A DNA stretch of 11,173 nt from UBA4660 sp002405435 (GTDB taxonomy: Bacteria; Bacteroidota; Bacteroidia; Flavobacteriales_D; Sanyastnellaceae). The first letter of the stretch is position 1; each line of letters starts with the position of its first letter. The stretch spans positions 1 to 11,173 of the forward strand of contig DAIOCL010000085.1 in NCBI GenBank assembly GCA_036747335.1. The letters run 5' to 3'. The notes beneath the pieces are model-generated. The model searched no databases and was not told where the DNA came from. It saw only the letters and a program-made list of their open reading frames with translations. The translations under genes and the position numbers were made by a program. This document shows, one piece after another, positions 1-6,363 of this stretch.

Positions 1-752
1 ACATCAGCACCGAGTTTGCCCAACCGCTCGAAGCAGGCAAAGAATACATCGTAGGTTTCAAAATTACCAACGGAGTAACGTCCGCATTCAGCAACAGTGG
101 ATTGGGAACGTCGCCCCTCGGCCTCTATTTTTCAACAGAGCAACCGGTTCAACCCGGAGGCTCGCCCCTGTTGGTGGCGCCGCAATTCACCATCGATACG
201 GTCCTCTTTTCCAGGGAGTGGGTGGATGTTAACCTCGTTTTTGAAGCCACCGCCGGCTATACCCACATGACTTTTGGTGTCTTTGGAACCGACAACGACA
301 AGGAGATTATTCCCGTTGAAGGAGATCACCCCCAGTTTTCCTACTACTTCCTCGACAAATTCTACCTGGAAGAGGTGCCCGTAGATTTTGACCCCTCTGA
401 ACAGGACCCGGACAGGAAGGACCATAATGACCCTGAACCCCAACCGGATATCTCAGGGGATAGCCTGCAAGACTTTTACGTACCCAACACGTTCACCCCT
501 GATGGCGACGGAAACAATGATGTTTTCAGACCGGTGAGTTCAAGCGTTGACCGTTTCGAATTGAAAATCTACTCCCGCTGGGGCAACTGTATTTTCAAGT
601 CAGCCGATACCACACGGGGCTGGGACGGATTCTATGAAGGGCGAAAGGCCGAAACCGGAGCCTACGTTTGGGAAATCGAATACATTGATGTGAGCGACCG
701 CGAAGAACTTGAACGCAAGGTCGTCAGTGGGGTTGTCTACCTCATTCAATAG
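1..752 (+). CDS. T9SS type B sorting domain surface protein (3' part)
   Basis: The reading frame is open from base 3 to the stop at 750-752, so the gene starts left of the window; 249 residues are visible. The last ~92 residues (from base 474) form a gliding-motility-associated C-terminal domain: it opens with FYVPNTFTPDGDGNND, followed by FELKIYSRWGN, a GWDG turn, TGAYVW and a final VVYLIQ strand. In Bacteroidota this domain directs export through the type IX secretion system and surface attachment. Before it lie an acidic, proline-rich linker (about 381-470) and a β-rich region (3-380) whose pattern (LEAGKEYIVGFKI, then YYFLDKFYLEEV) resembles the jelly-roll, carbohydrate-binding-like modules often found in such proteins. 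The jelly-roll reading is inference. The catalytic or adhesive function cannot be judged because the N-terminal part is missing. No clear terminator follows the stop. Confidence 0.9.
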   Translation, partial: ISTEFAQPLEAGKEYIVGFKITNGVTSAFSNSGLGTSPLGLYFSTEQPVQPGGSPLLVAPQFTIDTVLFSREWVDVNLVFEATAGYTHMTFGVFGTDNDKEIIPVEGDHPQFSYYFLDKFYLEEVPVDFDPSEQDPDRKDHNDPEPQPDISGDSLQDFYVPNTFTPDGDGNNDVFRPVSSSVDRFELKIYSRWGNCIFKSADTTRGWDGFYEGRKAETGAYVWEIEYIDVSDREELERKVVSGVVYLIQ

Positions 753-780
753 AATAATTTCTAATACTTATGCCTTTGCC

Positions 781-813
781 TTGGCGGTCATCCCCCGCTC
801 AGGTCTAATTTTG
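781..813 (+). promoter_or_regulatory. Bacteroidota-type promoter of bshC
   Basis: TAATTTTG at 806-813 matches the TAnnTTTG -7 element exactly. A TTG at 781-783 lies 22 nt upstream, within the 17-23 nt spacing described for Flavobacterium promoters. Only 7 nt separate the element from the bshC ATG, so transcription should begin at or within a few bases of the start codon (inference). Confidence 0.55.
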
Positions 814-820
814 GCGCGCG

Positions 821-2422
821 ATGATGCAGCAGCAAACGCTTCCGATTTCTGAACTTAACCTGCCTGCGCTGGTGCGCGATTACCTCGGCGCTGACGACAA
901 TGTCAGGCCCTTTATCGATGCCTTTCCCGGAGAAGAAACCCTGAGACAAAAAATGGCGCGCAAGGCATTTGACCCTGCGATCCGCGCAACGCTTACAGAA
1001 AGGCTGCGTCACCAATATGCCGGTCTAGGCGGCGAAGCGGTGTCCAGCAACCTCAACGCTCTCGCAGAAGACCAAACACTGACGCTCTGCACCGGTCACC
1101 AGCTCAGTCTGGCTACTGGACCCCTCTATGCCGTGTATAAAATTTGTTCCCTGTTGGCTTTGACGCGCAAACTATCGGCGCAGTATCCCGAAAGAAAGTT
1201 TGTGCCAGTCTTCTGGATGGCCACCGAAGACCACGACTTTGCCGAGATCAACCATGTGCGCGTAAAGGGAAAAACTTTTACCTGGCAGAGCGCTCAGACC
1301 GGTCCGACGGGTCTTTTCAGCACAGCAGAAGTTTCACTTTCCGAAACCATCGCTAAGGTCGGCGAGGCCCTGGGTAATGCTGAGGTGGCGCAGTCTTCCA
1401 TTGCCCTGCTGCGGGAAGCGTATGCCATGCCCGACCTGGCTTCGGCTACACGGTACCTGCTGCACCGGCTTTTTGGGCGATTCGGCCTGCTCTGCCTCGA
1501 TGCCAATGATGAGGCGCTGAAACAGCATTTTCTGCCCCAACTCAAGCTCGAGCTGTTTGAAAGGACTACGGCGGGCAACGTGGAAAAAACCAACCGGGAG
1601 TTAAAGCACCGGGGCTATGCCCCCCAGGTGAATGCGCGAGAAATCAACCTGTTTTACCTCATGCCCGGCCGTCGTGAGCGCATCACTTTTGTTGACCAGG
1701 TGTTTCGAGTACTCAATACAGACCTCACATTTTCGCCTGAAGAAATGATGGCGGAAGTCGAACAACACCCCGGCCGGTTCAGTCCGAATGTGCTGATGCG
1801 CCCGCTCTACCAGGAGCGCATTCTGCCCAACATAGCCTACATCGGCGGACCGGCAGAGGTGGCCTACTGGCTCCAGTGCCGGAGCAATTTTGAAGGATTC
1901 GGCATCGATTTTCCCATGGTGCTGCTGCGCGACATGGCCCTGCTGCTCAGGCCTGGTCAGCGCAAGGTGCTCGACAACTCAGGCCTGCCAACCAGCCGCC
2001 TGTATTCGGGAAAAGACCAGTGGATTCAGTGGATTGCCAGAGAATTGGCGTCTGTAGATACCGGACAGGAGCGGCGCAGGATCCTTGAAGGTTTTGACAA
2101 ACTGGCAACACTCTTTGCGTCGGTTGATCCGACCCTGCAGGCTGCAGTCAGCGCCGAAAAGCAGCGCACGCTGCATGCACTCGAAAACCTTGAGCATAAG
2201 CTGCTGCGGTCTGTAAAAAACAAATCTGAAACGCTCCTCACCAAGGTCGCAGCCCTGCACGATGTGCTGTTTCCAAATGGTGAACTCCAGGAACGGACAG
2301 ACAATTTCTTTGAGATGAATGTCTATGCGGACGGCAGCCTGATTGATGAACTGATTGATTGCTTTGATCCCATGGAAGGCGTTAACCGACTGCTCACGCT
2401 TGGGACTCGGTCGGAGAAGTGA
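821..2422 (+). CDS. bshC: bacillithiol biosynthesis cysteine-adding enzyme BshC
   Basis: This 533-residue protein matches BshC in length and motifs. BshC is the cytoplasmic enzyme that attaches cysteine to glucosaminyl-malate in the last step of bacillithiol synthesis. Visible hallmarks are CTGHQLSLATGPLYAVYK (about residues 90-107), the Rossmann-like core with FWMATEDHDFAEIN (131-144), a long helical and probably coiled-coil stretch rich in E, K, L and R (about 410-480), and the C-terminal LFPNGELQER (483-492), which in the family follows the coiled coil. Two consecutive ATGs (821, 824) open the frame. The first is chosen, though either fits because no Shine-Dalgarno sequence is present. The gene is apparently transcribed alone from the promoter just upstream and converges with ruvX, 12 bp between stops. 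bshA and bshB are not in the window; in this phylum the pathway genes are commonly dispersed. Confidence 0.96.
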   Translation: MMQQQTLPISELNLPALVRDYLGADDNVRPFIDAFPGEETLRQKMARKAFDPAIRATLTERLRHQYAGLGGEAVSSNLNALAEDQTLTLCTGHQLSLATGPLYAVYKICSLLALTRKLSAQYPERKFVPVFWMATEDHDFAEINHVRVKGKTFTWQSAQTGPTGLFSTAEVSLSETIAKVGEALGNAEVAQSSIALLREAYAMPDLASATRYLLHRLFGRFGLLCLDANDEALKQHFLPQLKLELFERTTAGNVEKTNRELKHRGYAPQVNAREINLFYLMPGRRERITFVDQVFRVLNTDLTFSPEEMMAEVEQHPGRFSPNVLMRPLYQERILPNIAYIGGPAEVAYWLQCRSNFEGFGIDFPMVLLRDMALLLRPGQRKVLDNSGLPTSRLYSGKDQWIQWIARELASVDTGQERRRILEGFDKLATLFASVDPTLQAAVSAEKQRTLHALENLEHKLLRSVKNKSETLLTKVAALHDVLFPNGELQERTDNFFEMNVYADGSLIDELIDCFDPMEGVNRLLTLGTRSEK

Positions 2423-2434
2423 ATCAGGGCCCGC

Positions 2435-2842
2435 TCAGAGACCCAGGTAAGACTGCAGTATAAGGGCTGCACTCACCTTGTCGAGGTTTTCTTTTTTCCG
2501 ACGGTCTTTTTTCTTCATGCCGCCTGCCACCAGCGCCTGGCCTGCCATCTTGCTGGTAAATGTTTCATCCACAAAGTGAATACCTGCAGCAGGGAACAAC
2601 CTGGCCACACGCGCCGCCATCGCATGGATGTCTTCTGCCAGGGCGGAGGCTTCGCCGCTCAGCCGGTAGGGCATACCAAAAACAATATCGCTGATATGCC
2701 GGGTCGGCACCTCCCGGCGCAACCACGACAACAGGGTCTCGGTTGCCACTGTTTCCAGCGGACTGGCGATAATGCGGAGGTCATCTGTGATGGCAAGTCC
2801 GCAGCGCTTTTTTCCGTAGTCAATGGCCAGGGCTGGATTCAT
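2435..2842 (-). CDS. ruvX: RuvX/YqgF family putative pre-16S rRNA nuclease
   Basis: The product is a 135-residue RNase H-fold protein of the YqgF/RuvX family, which is implicated in processing the 5' end of 16S rRNA and was earlier annotated as a Holliday junction resolvase. The start at 2842 gives the usual N-terminus, with AIDYGKKRCGLAITD at residues 6-20 carrying the first acidic residue (D8). The frame stays open to 2887, but that would add 15 unrelated residues and run into the dapD promoter. Further motifs are IVFGMPYRLSG (53-63), VDETFTS (91-97, E93) and the final ENLDKVSAALILQSYL (118-133, D121). All three expected acidic positions are present. The gene converges on bshC and diverges from dapD. 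No convincing TAnnTTTG element is visible in its own direction, so its promoter is unidentified. Confidence 0.94.
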   Translation of the reverse strand: MNPALAIDYGKKRCGLAITDDLRIIASPLETVATETLLSWLRREVPTRHISDIVFGMPYRLSGEASALAEDIHAMAARVARLFPAAGIHFVDETFTSKMAGQALVAGGMKKKDRRKKENLDKVSAALILQSYLGL

Positions 2843-2875
2843 GTCGGGCGCGAAGTAACGAAGGGATGAAATGTT

Positions 2876-2883
2876 TAGGTTTG
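2876..2883 (+). promoter_or_regulatory. -7 promoter element (TAnnTTTG) of dapD
   Basis: TAGGTTTG fits the Bacteroidota -7 consensus exactly and lies 15 nt before the dapD ATG. No TTG is found at the matching -33 distance, so only half of the promoter is recognisable. The leader would be about 10 nt and nearly all A and G. Confidence 0.5.
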
Positions 2884-2898
2884 ACAAAAAAAAGAAGC

Positions 2899-3723
2899 AT
2901 GAACCTTACCGATGCCCAAAATACCATCCTTGCGGCCTGGGACAACCGCGACCTGCTGCGCGATACGCAGATAAAGGAGACCATAGACTGGGTCATCGGG
3001 GAACTTGATAAGGGGCGGCTCCGCGTGGCCCAGCCCGGAGATAGCGGTGAATGGGTCGTGAATGAATGGGTGAAAAAAGCCGTTATCCTGTACTTCCCCA
3101 TACGCGGCATGAAGGTCATGGAAGCGGGTCCTATGGAATTCTATGATAAGATTCCATTGAAACACGACTATGCCTCACTCGGCGTCAGGGTTGTTCCCCA
3201 TGCCGTAGCACGCTACGGCGCCTATATGGCGCAGGGTGTAATTCTGATGCCGTCGTTTACCAACATAGGTGCTTATGTAGATACCGGCACGATGGTCGAT
3301 ACCTGGGCTACCGTCGGTAGTTGCGCGCAGATTGGGGCCCATGTGCACCTCAGCGGCGGTGTGGGCATCGGCGGAGTGCTGGAGCCTGTGCAGGCAGCCC
3401 CGGTGATTATCGAAGACGGCTGCTTCATCGGTTCGCGGAGTATTGTCGTCGAGGGCGTCAGGGTGAGAAAGGAAGCCGTGCTCGGTGCCAATGTGGTGCT
3501 CACGGCCAGCACGCACATCATTGATGTAACCGGTGAAGCGCCCGTAACCCTGCATGGTGAAATTCCCGAGCGCAGCGTAGTGATTCCAGGCAGCTATGAA
3601 AAGAAGTTTCCCGCGGGCAGTTATTCCGTCAACTGCGCGCTGATTATCGGAAAAAGAAAGGCGAGTACCGATTTGAAAACCTCACTCAACGATGCGTTGC
3701 GCGAATACAATGTTAGCGGATAG
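2899..3723 (+). CDS. dapD: tetrahydrodipicolinate N-succinyltransferase DapD
   Basis: DapD transfers succinyl from succinyl-CoA to tetrahydrodipicolinate in the succinylase branch of lysine and meso-diaminopimelate synthesis, so it feeds both protein and peptidoglycan. The ATG at 2899 gives 274 residues, the same length as the E. coli enzyme; an in-frame ATG at 2866 would add 11 residues lying across the promoter element. An N-terminal helical domain (about 1-100) precedes a left-handed β-helix of hexapeptide repeats. That part includes the signature MVDTWATVGSCAQIG (132-146), HLSGGVGIGGVLEP (150-163) and IIEDGCFIGSR (170-180). The C-terminal strands end in ALIIGKRK (247-254). Active enzymes of this family are trimers. 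The gene is 11 bp upstream of the glycosyltransferase, suggesting one transcript. The motifs are complete. Confidence 0.97.
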   Translation: MNLTDAQNTILAAWDNRDLLRDTQIKETIDWVIGELDKGRLRVAQPGDSGEWVVNEWVKKAVILYFPIRGMKVMEAGPMEFYDKIPLKHDYASLGVRVVPHAVARYGAYMAQGVILMPSFTNIGAYVDTGTMVDTWATVGSCAQIGAHVHLSGGVGIGGVLEPVQAAPVIIEDGCFIGSRSIVVEGVRVRKEAVLGANVVLTASTHIIDVTGEAPVTLHGEIPERSVVIPGSYEKKFPAGSYSVNCALIIGKRKASTDLKTSLNDALREYNVSG

Positions 3724-3734
3724 ACCCGACCTCC

Positions 3735-4718
3735 ATGAAGATACTTGTCATACAGACTGCCTTTATCGGTGATGTGATTCTGGCTACCGCCACTGCTGTC
3801 AGGCTAAAGGCCTGGAATGCTTCGGTGGAAGTCCACTTCCTCGTGCGCAGAGGCCATGAAGAGGTGCTGAAAGAGCATCCCTGTATTGACCGCGTTTGGA
3901 CATGGGAAAAACGGCGGGGGAAGTGGCGTAACCTTTTGCGTGTGATAGGGGCGGTGCGCCGCGAACGTTTTGACCGTGTAGTCAACCTCCACCGCTTTGC
4001 CAGTTCCGGTCTGGTCACGGTATGCGCAGGCGCGGACCACACGGCGGGCTTTTCTCAAAATCCGCTCAGCCGGTTTTTTCACCGCCGCTTTCCGCATGCC
4101 ATAGGAAAGCCCGGCAAACCGGGTCCGCATGAAGTAGAACGAAACCAACTGCTGATTGAGGAATTTACAGGGCCCGGGGCGTCGCATCCGTTGCTCGTGC
4201 CGTCGCCCGGGGATGAAGAGAAAATTGCCGCATATACCGGGGTACCGTTTATCACTATCAGTCCGGCTTCGGTCTGGTTTACCAAACAATGGCCCGCAGC
4301 GCGGTGGATTGATCTGATCAACCATGCCTCTTGCCCGGTGTTTCTGCTGGGTGCACCCGGAGATGAGGCGCTGTGCCGGCAAATCCAGTCGGCGTCTGAC
4401 CCCGGGCGTGTGACTGTGCTCGCCGGAACACTCAGCCTGCTCCAGTCAGCGGCCCTTATGCGCCATGCTGAGATGAACTACGTCAATGACAGTGCGCCGC
4501 TTCACCTCTGCAGTGCCGTCAATGCGCCTGTAACCGCCGTGTTTTGTTCGACGATACCTGAATTCGGATTCGGTCCGCTGTCTGACCGGTCTGTTGTGGC
4601 CCAAACCTCCCGCACCCTGGCATGCCGGCCCTGCGGTCTGCACGGATACAAAAGTTGTCCTGAGGGACATTTCGAATGCGCGGAAATAGTTATTGCTCCT
4701 CCGAAGACGCCGGCATAA
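3735..4718 (+). CDS. glycosyltransferase family 9 (heptosyltransferase-like)
   Basis: This 327-residue cytoplasmic enzyme belongs to the GT-B family 9, which includes the ADP-heptose:LPS heptosyltransferases WaaC and WaaF. The N-terminal acceptor-side domain opens with MKILVIQTAFIGDVILATA (residues 1-19), the family's glycine-aspartate loop. The C-terminal donor-binding domain shows ISPASVWFTKQWP (175-187), VNDSAPLHLCSA (250-261) and FGFGP (277-281). The C-terminal tail has four cysteines (C297, C300, C308, C315) in a CRPCGLHGYKSCPEGHFEC pattern that recurs in heptosyltransferase homologues. The donor sugar and the acceptor cannot be read from the sequence. Placement behind dapD and ahead of a terminator suggests a two-gene envelope-precursor operon (inference). 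The start is the first ATG after the dapD stop; no Shine-Dalgarno sequence is visible. Confidence 0.92.
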   Translation: MKILVIQTAFIGDVILATATAVRLKAWNASVEVHFLVRRGHEEVLKEHPCIDRVWTWEKRRGKWRNLLRVIGAVRRERFDRVVNLHRFASSGLVTVCAGADHTAGFSQNPLSRFFHRRFPHAIGKPGKPGPHEVERNQLLIEEFTGPGASHPLLVPSPGDEEKIAAYTGVPFITISPASVWFTKQWPAARWIDLINHASCPVFLLGAPGDEALCRQIQSASDPGRVTVLAGTLSLLQSAALMRHAEMNYVNDSAPLHLCSAVNAPVTAVFCSTIPEFGFGPLSDRSVVAQTSRTLACRPCGLHGYKSCPEGHFECAEIVIAPPKTPA

Positions 4719-4784
4719 GGGGGGGCGGCGCAACGCACTGCAACCGTTTATTTCGGTGCCAGCGTCTCCAGTCGTGTAAAAAAA

Positions 4785-4807
4785 AAACCCGGACTGAATC
4801 CGGGTTT
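4785..4807. terminator. bidirectional intrinsic terminator
   Basis: A perfect 9-bp stem, AAACCCGGA (4785-4793) with TCCGGGTTT (4799-4807), closes a 5-nt CTGAA loop. It is preceded by a run of about ten A (4778-4787) and followed by TTTCATGTTTTT, so each strand has a U-tract after the hairpin. It sits between the convergent glycosyltransferase (stop at 4718) and the small secreted protein gene (stop at 4832), and can end transcription of both. The rest of the gap (4719-4777) shows nothing recognisable. Confidence 0.9.
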
Positions 4808-4831
4808 CATGTTTTTAGCAGCCTAAGACGA

Positions 4832-5188
4832 TTACTCAACCGGGCATTTTCCCAGGCAGGTTATCGCGAACTTGCCCTCTGTATTTTTTTGCAGGTGAAT
4901 GACCATGGCCTTTCCGGGTTGGTTGAGGTCTTTCACCTCGGCCTGGCCTTCAACTTCCCCGGCCTTCACCATCACGGAAATTCCAATCAGTTTGCGCTGC
5001 ATGTCAAATACCGGGTTGTACTGAAAGTCGACGCCCTGAACGAGCATGTCCTGACGCAGGTGCATAAGGTCTTCTCGACTGGTTTCACCGGTGATGCCCA
5101 CTTTCACTTCTTCCGAAGTAATTACTTGCTGGGCTCCGGCGCATAGGATGAAGCCGAACATTGCGGCTGTAAGAATCAGATTTTTCAT
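4832..5188 (-). CDS. small secreted protein, M56/BlaR1-tail-like domain
   Basis: The product is 118 residues with a Sec signal peptide (MKNLILTAAMFGFILCAGA, cleavage before QQ at about 19/20), leaving a mature protein of about 99 residues. The frame is open to 5275, but the signal peptide fixes the start at 5188 and the promoter lies inside the longer version. The mature part reads GITGETSREDLMHLRQDMLVQ (from residue 31), then GVDFQYNP, then RKLIGISVMV (65-74). From memory this helix-then-strand pattern resembles a module at the C-terminal end of some Bacteroidota M56/BlaR1-like membrane peptidases and in small exported proteins, written loosely as a T-x-x-E/D-L helix followed by strands ending in I-x-I. 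Two cysteines near the end (C111, C115) could form a disulphide. The function is unknown. The gene has its own promoter and ends at the bidirectional terminator. Confidence 0.8.
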   Translation of the reverse strand: MKNLILTAAMFGFILCAGAQQVITSEEVKVGITGETSREDLMHLRQDMLVQGVDFQYNPVFDMQRKLIGISVMVKAGEVEGQAEVKDLNQPGKAMVIHLQKNTEGKFAITCLGKCPVE

Positions 5189-5211
5189 GGATCTGTTGTA
5201 GTTTATGTCTT

Positions 5212-5244
5212 CAAAACTACGAAATCCGCCTAAGGGTTGCACAA
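5212..5244 (-). promoter_or_regulatory. Bacteroidota-type promoter of the small secreted protein
   Basis: On the minus strand TAGTTTTG (plus coordinates 5212-5219) matches TAnnTTTG exactly, with TTG (5242-5244) 22 nt upstream, the same spacing as at bshC. The -7 element is 23 nt from the ATG. A short dyad, GGTTG (5235-5239) and CAACC (5242-5246), overlaps the -33 TTG and might be an operator, though 5-bp arms are weak evidence. Confidence 0.6.
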
Positions 5245-5266
5245 CCGAGGGGAGACATAACCGTAG

Positions 5267-5293
5267 ATTGATCACAAGTATTTGTTAATCAAT
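5267..5293. other. AT-rich hairpin overlapping the asparaginase stop
   Basis: ATTGAT (5267-5272) pairs with ATCAAT (5288-5293), and ACAA (5274-5277) with TTGT (5282-5285), around a GTAT loop and a small internal loop. It covers the minus-strand stop codon of the asparaginase gene (5289-5291). The T-run lies on the plus-strand side (5293-5298), so on the minus strand it is not a standard terminator. It may slow transcription or protect a 3' end, or it may be chance. Confidence 0.3.
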
Positions 5294-6287
5294 TTTTTAA
5301 CCAATTGCTGCGCACGAGTTCGCCCTTGCCCTCTTTGTGGAGTGCATAGGAAAATCCTTCCTGCAGGGCAAAGGCGCCGGTGTCGCCTGCCTTGTTGACC
5401 GCGAGGAACCCCACCTGAAACTCCCGCCAGTTGTCGTGTTTTTTCATGACCCTGCGCACGGCTTCTTCGCAGGCTTCTGCCGGGGTGGCTCCGCGTCGCA
5501 TCATTTCGACCACCAGAAAGGAACCACAGGTGCGGATAACCGCTTCACCCAGGCCGGTGCTGGTGGCTCCGCCCACTTCATTGTCGATGTACAGACCGGC
5601 ACCGATAATGGGCGAATCTCCCACACGACCCCGCATCTTGTAGGCGAGACCGCTCGTGGTACATGCACCGGCAATATCTCCGCGCGTATCCATCGCGAGG
5701 AGACCGATGGTGTCGTGGTTTTCGATGTTGATGACCGGCTCGTACTTGCTTTCTGTCAGCCACTGGCGGTAGGCTTTTTCGGCTTCCGGATTTTTGTAAT
5801 CATCATGGGTAAAGCCTTCGCTGATGGCAAACTGGTAGGCTCCTTCTCCCACCAGTTGCACATGAGGGGTTTTTTCCATCACCCGCCTGGCGACACTAGC
5901 CGGATGCCTGATGTTTTCCAAAAACATCACACTGCCAGCCTTACCATCCGGACCCATGATGCAGGCGTCAAGGGTGGTTTTTCCTTCCCGGTCGGGCAAG
6001 CCACCGAGGCCCACTGATAACGCGGAGAGATCGGCTTCGCAAAGGTTAACACCTTTCTCCGCCATGTCAAGCGCTGCACCTCCGGCTTGCAGCACACGCC
6101 ATGCTTCTTCATTGGACTTCATTCCAAAGTCCCAGGTTGATAATACGAGTCCGCCTTTGAATACGGCGTATGGTGCCGCAACTTCTCCGACACTTTCCCG
6201 GCAGGCTGCGAGCAGCGGGGCGAATCCGATGGCGGTCGCGCCGGCCGCACCTGCAGACAAAAATTTTCTTCGTGTGTACTGGCCCAT
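5289..6287 (-). CDS. Tat-exported glycosylasparaginase / isoaspartyl peptidase-like Ntn hydrolase
   Basis: The 332-residue protein belongs to the N4-(β-N-acetylglucosaminyl)-L-asparaginase family, which cleaves the GlcNAc-Asn bond of glycopeptides. These enzymes self-cleave so that a threonine becomes the N-terminal nucleophile. Here ENHDTIGLLAMD (189-200) marks autocleavage between D192 and T193, giving an α-chain of up to ~162 and a β-chain of 140 residues. RGRVGDSPIIGAGLY (219-233) and GGATSTGLGE (239-248) match the substrate-binding loops known from the Flavobacterium/Elizabethkingia enzyme. The N-terminus has a twin-arginine motif (TRRKFL, 5-10), a weakly hydrophobic stretch, then LLAAC with C30 as a possible lipobox. 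It should therefore be exported folded by Tat and may be lipid-anchored. The alternative is a general isoaspartyl peptidase, but loop sequences favour glycosylasparaginase. The promoter was not found. Confidence 0.92.
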   Translation of the reverse strand: MGQYTRRKFLSAGAAGATAIGFAPLLAACRESVGEVAAPYAVFKGGLVLSTWDFGMKSNEEAWRVLQAGGAALDMAEKGVNLCEADLSALSVGLGGLPDREGKTTLDACIMGPDGKAGSVMFLENIRHPASVARRVMEKTPHVQLVGEGAYQFAISEGFTHDDYKNPEAEKAYRQWLTESKYEPVINIENHDTIGLLAMDTRGDIAGACTTSGLAYKMRGRVGDSPIIGAGLYIDNEVGGATSTGLGEAVIRTCGSFLVVEMMRRGATPAEACEEAVRRVMKKHDNWREFQVGFLAVNKAGDTGAFALQEGFSYALHKEGKGELVRSNWLKN

Positions 6288-6325
6288 GGTAGGTAATTGC
6301 TGGTAAGCGCGGTTAAAATAGGCAC

Positions 6326-6352
6326 TTCGCCTCTTCGCTTGTTCGCCTTCGC
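6326..6352. repeat. four TTCGC/GCGAA short direct repeats
   Basis: TTCGC occurs four times in 27 bases (6326, 6334, 6342, 6348), spaced 8, 8 and 6 nt, in the gap between the acyltransferase stop (6364) and the asparaginase start (6287). On the transcribed minus strand it reads as a purine-rich GCGAA series. Its role is unknown and it could be chance. Confidence 0.4.
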
Positions 6353-6363
6353 CGCGCGGTTAG

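Noticed and set aside
2866..2887. Apparent overlap of the longest ruvX and dapD frames
   Set aside because: Family start positions (2842 and 2899) remove the overlap and leave a normal divergent intergenic region.
4676..5146. 156-residue plus-strand open frame across the terminator
   Set aside because: It would run through the strong bidirectional terminator and lies opposite the small secreted protein gene, which has a signal peptide and a promoter.
5337..6017. 226-residue plus-strand open frame opposite the asparaginase gene
   Set aside because: It is fully antisense to a gene with clear catalytic motifs, and its translation shows no recognisable domain; it is a by-product of GC-rich codon use.
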